Shown: piece after piece, positions 59,625 through 64,000 of the stretch
How the letters are laid out: the number at the start of each line of letters is the position of its first letter
Position numbering within the stretch: the first letter of the stretch is position 1
From: Xylocopa sonorina
Taxonomy: Eukaryota > Arthropoda > Insecta > Hymenoptera > Apidae
Assembly (NCBI RefSeq): GCF_050948175.1
Contig: NW_027490127.1
Coordinates: 992,001 to 1,056,000 of the forward strand
Reading direction: 5' to 3'
Length of the DNA stretch: 64,000 nucleotides
Translations under genes and position numbers: made by a program
The notes under the pieces: model-generated
What the model saw: only the letters and a program-made list of their open reading frames with translations
Databases searched by the model: none
What the model was told of the DNA's origin: nothing

Positions 59625-59985
59625 TGTGACGTCAGGCGTACCGCCAGCCATCCTCAGACGCCGCCCGCTAACCTCGACGGCCACAGATCAGCATCTGCAT
59701 CTCCTCCAGCATCCGGATCCCCTACACGCTGGCAACCCGCATGCTCGCCGCCACGGAACGGGGAGGCGACGCCACACATACGCGAGGGAGGATTCCACAC
59801 CACGCTACGAGGATGAGGAGAGCTACGACACCTAGAGCATCGAAAGGTAAGTTGCACGTCTTTGTACCCGGTAAATCGAGTCTTGTCCACCGACGAACCC
59901 AACTCCGCGCAATTCGCATCGATTTCGGGACCGACTACGATAAGGGTCCACGTGACGAGCGCTTTCGCGACTTCAGGACGTGACA
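59625..59985 (+). repeat. 3' LTR of element 2, internally deleted (361 bp)
   Basis: Aligns with 53,565-53,774 and 54,880-55,030; 1,105 bp in between are missing, taking away the TATA box, leader, hairpins and basic ORF. The junction (ccta|gagcat) has no GT/AG ends, so it is a deletion and not a spliced intron. The U3 frame now stops a codon or two past ESYDT. About 23 differences from the 5' LTR in 361 bp; about nine of them are G in the 5' copy and A here. Confidence 0.93.
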
Positions 59986-62900
59986 CTTCAAAAGAATGTA
60001 AATGCCACACTTCATTGCTAGGAAATGCGTTCGCAGATGTCTACGTATTGAAGCAATAGAGTTCTAATGATTCGTAAAACGCGATGCCGCAAATCATTTC
60101 TATATTTCATGATAAGATATAATATTCATTACGAAGTGTTACGTATACCTCGTCTACACTTCAAGAGAACGTAAGTGCCACACATCCTTGCCATGAATTG
60201 CGTTTCCAGACGTCTATGTATCTAAGCAATAATGTTGTAATGCTTCTTAAAACCCGATATCGCGTCTCATTTGTGTGTCTCATGATAAGATAAAATATTC
60301 ATTGCGAAGTGTTATGTATACCTCGTCCATACTTCAAAAGAATGTAAATGCGACACTTCCTTGCTAGGAAACAGCATTTCCACCTGTCTACGTATCGAAA
60401 CAAAAGAATTCTAATGCTTCATAAAACGCGATATCGCATTTCATTTCTACGTTTCATGATAAGATATAATATTCATTGCGTAGAGCTATGTATACCACGT
60501 CTACATATCAAAAGAATGTAAATGCGGCACATCTGTGCCATGAAATAGTGTTCCCAGATGTATGCGTATCGAAGCAATAGAGTTCTAAATCTTCTTAAAA
60601 TTCGATATCGCATCTCAGTTCTATGCTTCATGATAAGGTATAAGATTCATTGCGAAGTGTTAAGTATACATCGTCTGCACTTCAATAAAATGTAAATGCC
60701 ACACTTCCTTGATAGGAAATGCATTTCTTGGTGTCTACCTATCGAAGCAATAGAGTTCTAATGCTTCTTGAACGCGATAGCTCACCTCATTTCTATGTTG
60801 CATGATAAGATATAATATTCATTGCGAGTTGTTATGTATATCTCGTTCACACTTCAATAGAATGTAAATGCCGCACTTCCATGCTAGGAAACAACGATTC
60901 CAGATCTCTACGTATAGAAGCAATTGGGTTCTAATGCTTCTTGAAACGCTATATCGCATCTCATGTATGTTTCACGATAAGATATAATATTTATTGTGAA
61001 GTGTTATGTTTATCCAGTCTACACTTCTAAGGAATGTAAATTCCACACTTCCTTGCTAGGAAATAGCGTTTCAGACGTTTACCAATCGAAGCGATATAGT
61101 TATAATGCTTCTCAGAACGTCATATCGCATCTAATTTCTGTGTTTCATGATAAGATATAATATTCATTCCGAAGTGTTATGTATAGCTCGTCTACACTTC
61201 AAAAGAATGTAAATGCCCCAATTCCTTACTAGGATATAGCGTTACCAGATGTCTACGTAACAATGAAAAGGAGTTCTAATGCTTCTTAGAACGAGATATC
61301 GCATCTAATTTCCATCTTTCATGATAAGATATAATATTCATTGCGAAGTGTCACGTATACCTCGCATGCTCTTCAAATGAATGTCAATGCGACGCTTCCT
61401 TGCTAGGAAACAGCGTTGGCAGATGTCTACGTATCGAAGCAATAGCGTTCTAATGCTTCTTAAACCAAATATCGCTTCTCATTTCTATGTTTCATGATAA
61501 GATATAATAATCATTGGGAAGTGTCATGTATACCTCGTATTCACTTCAAATGAATGTAAATGCGACACTTCCTTGCTAGGAAATGGCGTTTGCAGATGTC
61601 TACGTATCGATGCAATAGATTTCTAAAGCTTCTTAAAACGCGTTATCGCATCTCATTTCTATGTCTCATGATAAGATATAATATTCACTAACGAAGAGTC
61701 ATGTATACCTCGGATACACTTCAAAAGCTTGTAAATGCGGCACTTTCTTACTAGGAAGTAGCGCTTGCAGATGTCTACGTATCGTAGCAATAGAGTTCTA
61801 ATTCTACTTAAAACGCGATTTCGCATCTCATTTCTATGTTTCATGATAGGATATAATATTCATTGCGAAGTATCATGAATACCTCGTATTCACTTCAAAA
61901 GAATGTAAATGCGCCACATCCTTGCTACGAAATAGCGTTTGCAGATGTCTACGTAACGAAGCAATAGAGTTCTAATTTTTCTTAAAACGCGATATCGCGT
62001 CTCATTTCTATGTTTCATAATAAGATATATTATTCATTGCGAAGTGTCATGTATACCTCGTAATCACTCCAAAGAATGTAAATGCGACACTTCCATGCTA
62101 TGAAATAGCTTTTGCAGATGTCTACGTATCATGGCATTGGAGTTCTAATGCTTCTTAAAACGCGATATCGCATCTCATTTCTATGTTTCATGATAAGATA
62201 TAATATTCATTGCGAAGTGTCATGTATACCTCGCATACACTTCAAATGAATGTAAATGCGACATTTCCTTGCTAGGAAATAGCGTTTGCAGATGTCTACG
62301 TACCGAAACAATATAGTTGTAATGCTGCTTAAAACGCGATATTGAAACTCATTTCTATGTTTCATCATAAGATATGATATTACTTGCGAAGTGTCACTTA
62401 TACCTCGCATACACTTCAAATGAATATAAATTGCGACACATCCTTTCTATAGGAAATAGTGTTTGCAGATGTCTACGTATCGAAGCAATAGAGTTCCAAT
62501 GCTTCTTAAAACGGGATATCGCATTTCATTTCTATGTTTCATGACAAGATATAATATTGATTGCGAAGTGTCATGTATACCTCGTATTCACTTCAAATGA
62601 ATGTAAATGCGACTCTACCTTGCTAGGATATAACGTTTGCAGATGTCTACGTATCGAGGCAATAGATTTCTAATGCTTCTTAAAACCCGATATCGCATCT
62701 CATTTCTATGTTTCATGATAAGATATAATATTCATAGCGAATAGTCACTTATACCTCGCATACACTTCAAACGAATGTAAATCCGACACTTCTTTGCTAG
62801 GAAGTAGCGTTTGCAGATGTCTACGTATCGATGCAATAGAGTTCTAATGCTTCTTAAAATGGGATACTGCATCTTATTTCTATGTTTCATGATAAGATAT

Positions 62901-64000
62901 AATATTCATTGCGAAGTGTCTTGAATACCTCGCATACACTTCAAATGAATGTAAATGCGACACTTCCTTGCTAGGAAATAGCGGTGGCAGTTGTCTTCGT
63001 AACGAAGCAATAGAGTTCTAATGCTTCTTAAAACGCGAAATCGCTCCCCATTTATATGCTTCATGCTAAGATATAATATTCATTGCGAAGTGTCATGTAT
63101 ACCTCGCATACACTTCAAAAGAATGTAAATGCGACACTTCCTTCCTAGGAAATAGCGTCTGCAGATGCCTACGTATCGTAGCAATAGAGTTCCAATGCTT
63201 CTTAAAATGCAATACCGCACCTCACTTCTATGTTTCATGATGATATAATATTCATTGTGCAGTGTTATGTACACCCCGTATTCACTTAAAAAGAATGTAA
63301 ATGCGACTCTTCCTTCCTAGAAAATAACGTTTGTAGATGTCTACGTATCGTAGCATTAGAGTTCTAATGCTTCTCAAAACGCGGTATCGCATCTCATTTC
63401 TATGTTTCATGATGATATATAACATTCATTGTGGAGTATTATGTATACCTCGTATTCACTTCAAAAGAATGTAAATGCGACCCTTCGTTGCTAGGATGTA
63501 GCGTTTGCAGGTGTTTACGTATCGAAGCAATAGAGTTCTAATGCTTTTTAAATCGCCATATCGCATCTCATTTCTATGTTTCATGATAAGATATAATATT
63601 CATTGTGGAGTGTTATGTATACCTCGCATTCACTTCAAAAGAATGTAAATGCGACACTTCCTTGTTACGAAATAGCGTCTGCAGATGTCTATGTATCGTA
63701 GCAATAGAGTTCTAATGCTACTTAAAACGCGATATCGCATCTCATTTCTATGTTTTAGGATAAGATATAATATTCAATGCGTAGTGTCATGTATACTTCG
63801 CATTCACTTCAAAAGAATGTAAGTGCCACACATCCTTGCTATGAAGAAGCGTTTGCAGATGTCTACGTATCGAAGCAACAGATTTCTAATGCTTCTTAAA
63901 ATGAGATATCGCATCTCATTTCTATGTTTCATGATAAGATATAATATTCATTGTGCAGTGTTATGTATACACCGTATTCACATAAAAAGAATGTAAATAC
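59986..64000 (-). repeat. 174-bp satellite array, minus orientation
   Basis: About 23 monomers of the same satellite read on the minus strand (for example ttctaatgcttcttaaaacg and tttcatgataagatataata on the plus strand). Diverged, without an obvious higher-order period. It begins directly at the element 2 border with cttcaaaagaatgtaaatgc, the reverse complement of the monomer segment at which the left array stopped. No gene seen; the array continues past the window end. Confidence 0.95.

Larger units (their letters stand above)
53565..59985 (+). mobile_element. Ty3/gypsy LTR retrotransposon, element 2 (family B), gag-deleted
   Basis: Order on the plus strand: 5' LTR, primer site, 34-codon gag remnant, pol (protease remnant, RT, RNase H, integrase), hairpin, polypurine tract, truncated 3' LTR. 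Pol is clearly related to element 1 (shared long blocks such as PCITEILDQLGSAKYFSTFDL) but belongs to a different LTR family. Against element 1, most of gag and the protease active site are missing. The 361 bp shared by the two LTRs differ at about 23 sites by eye (about 6%), so either the insertion is much older than element 1 or the element is chimeric. There is no target-site duplication. The satellite is plus-oriented on the left and minus-oriented on the right. Confidence 0.95.

Overview
This window is eukaryotic repeat DNA, most likely from an insect or other arthropod. That is an inference from the Ty3/gypsy retrotransposons, a tRNA-Leu-like primer site and the absence of any bacterial gene organisation. 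I see no host protein gene, tRNA, rRNA or CRISPR array. Almost everything is either one tandem satellite with a monomer of about 174 bp, or LTR retrotransposons inserted in it.

Layout: 1-5,341 satellite, plus orientation. 5,342-14,066 a Ty3/gypsy element on the minus strand (element 1, family A) with two ~1.5 kb LTRs, gag and a broken pol. 14,067-16,015 satellite. 16,016-17,518 a solo family-A LTR on the plus strand. 17,519-53,564 satellite, about 207 monomers. 53,565-59,985 a related but distinct element on the plus strand (element 2, family B), with almost no gag, one intact 1,406-codon pol frame and a 3' LTR lacking 1.1 kb. 59,986-64,000 satellite in the opposite orientation.

The satellite has a homogenised core (about 21.76-50.12 kb) built of higher-order repeats of about 1.22, 2.08, 2.22 and 3.15 kb. 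Flanks are diverged single monomers, and all three retroelement insertions lie in the flanks. This resembles known centromeric or pericentromeric arrays. Monomers carry three short dyad symmetries.

The most unusual content is inside the LTRs. Families A and B differ a lot in nucleotide sequence, yet both LTRs hold a sense-strand ORF of 97-108 codons coding for an Arg-rich basic protein with many synonymous differences, followed by a matching splice-donor sequence. Both also have two tandem bulged hairpins before that ORF, a hairpin just before the polypurine tract with a compensatory base-pair change, and an open frame at the very start of U3. Element 1 also has a textbook -1 frameshift signal (GGGAAAC, 5-nt spacer, stem) between gag and pol. 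Together these suggest a gypsy lineage with LTR-encoded accessory products and conserved RNA structures. I do not recognise the small LTR protein.
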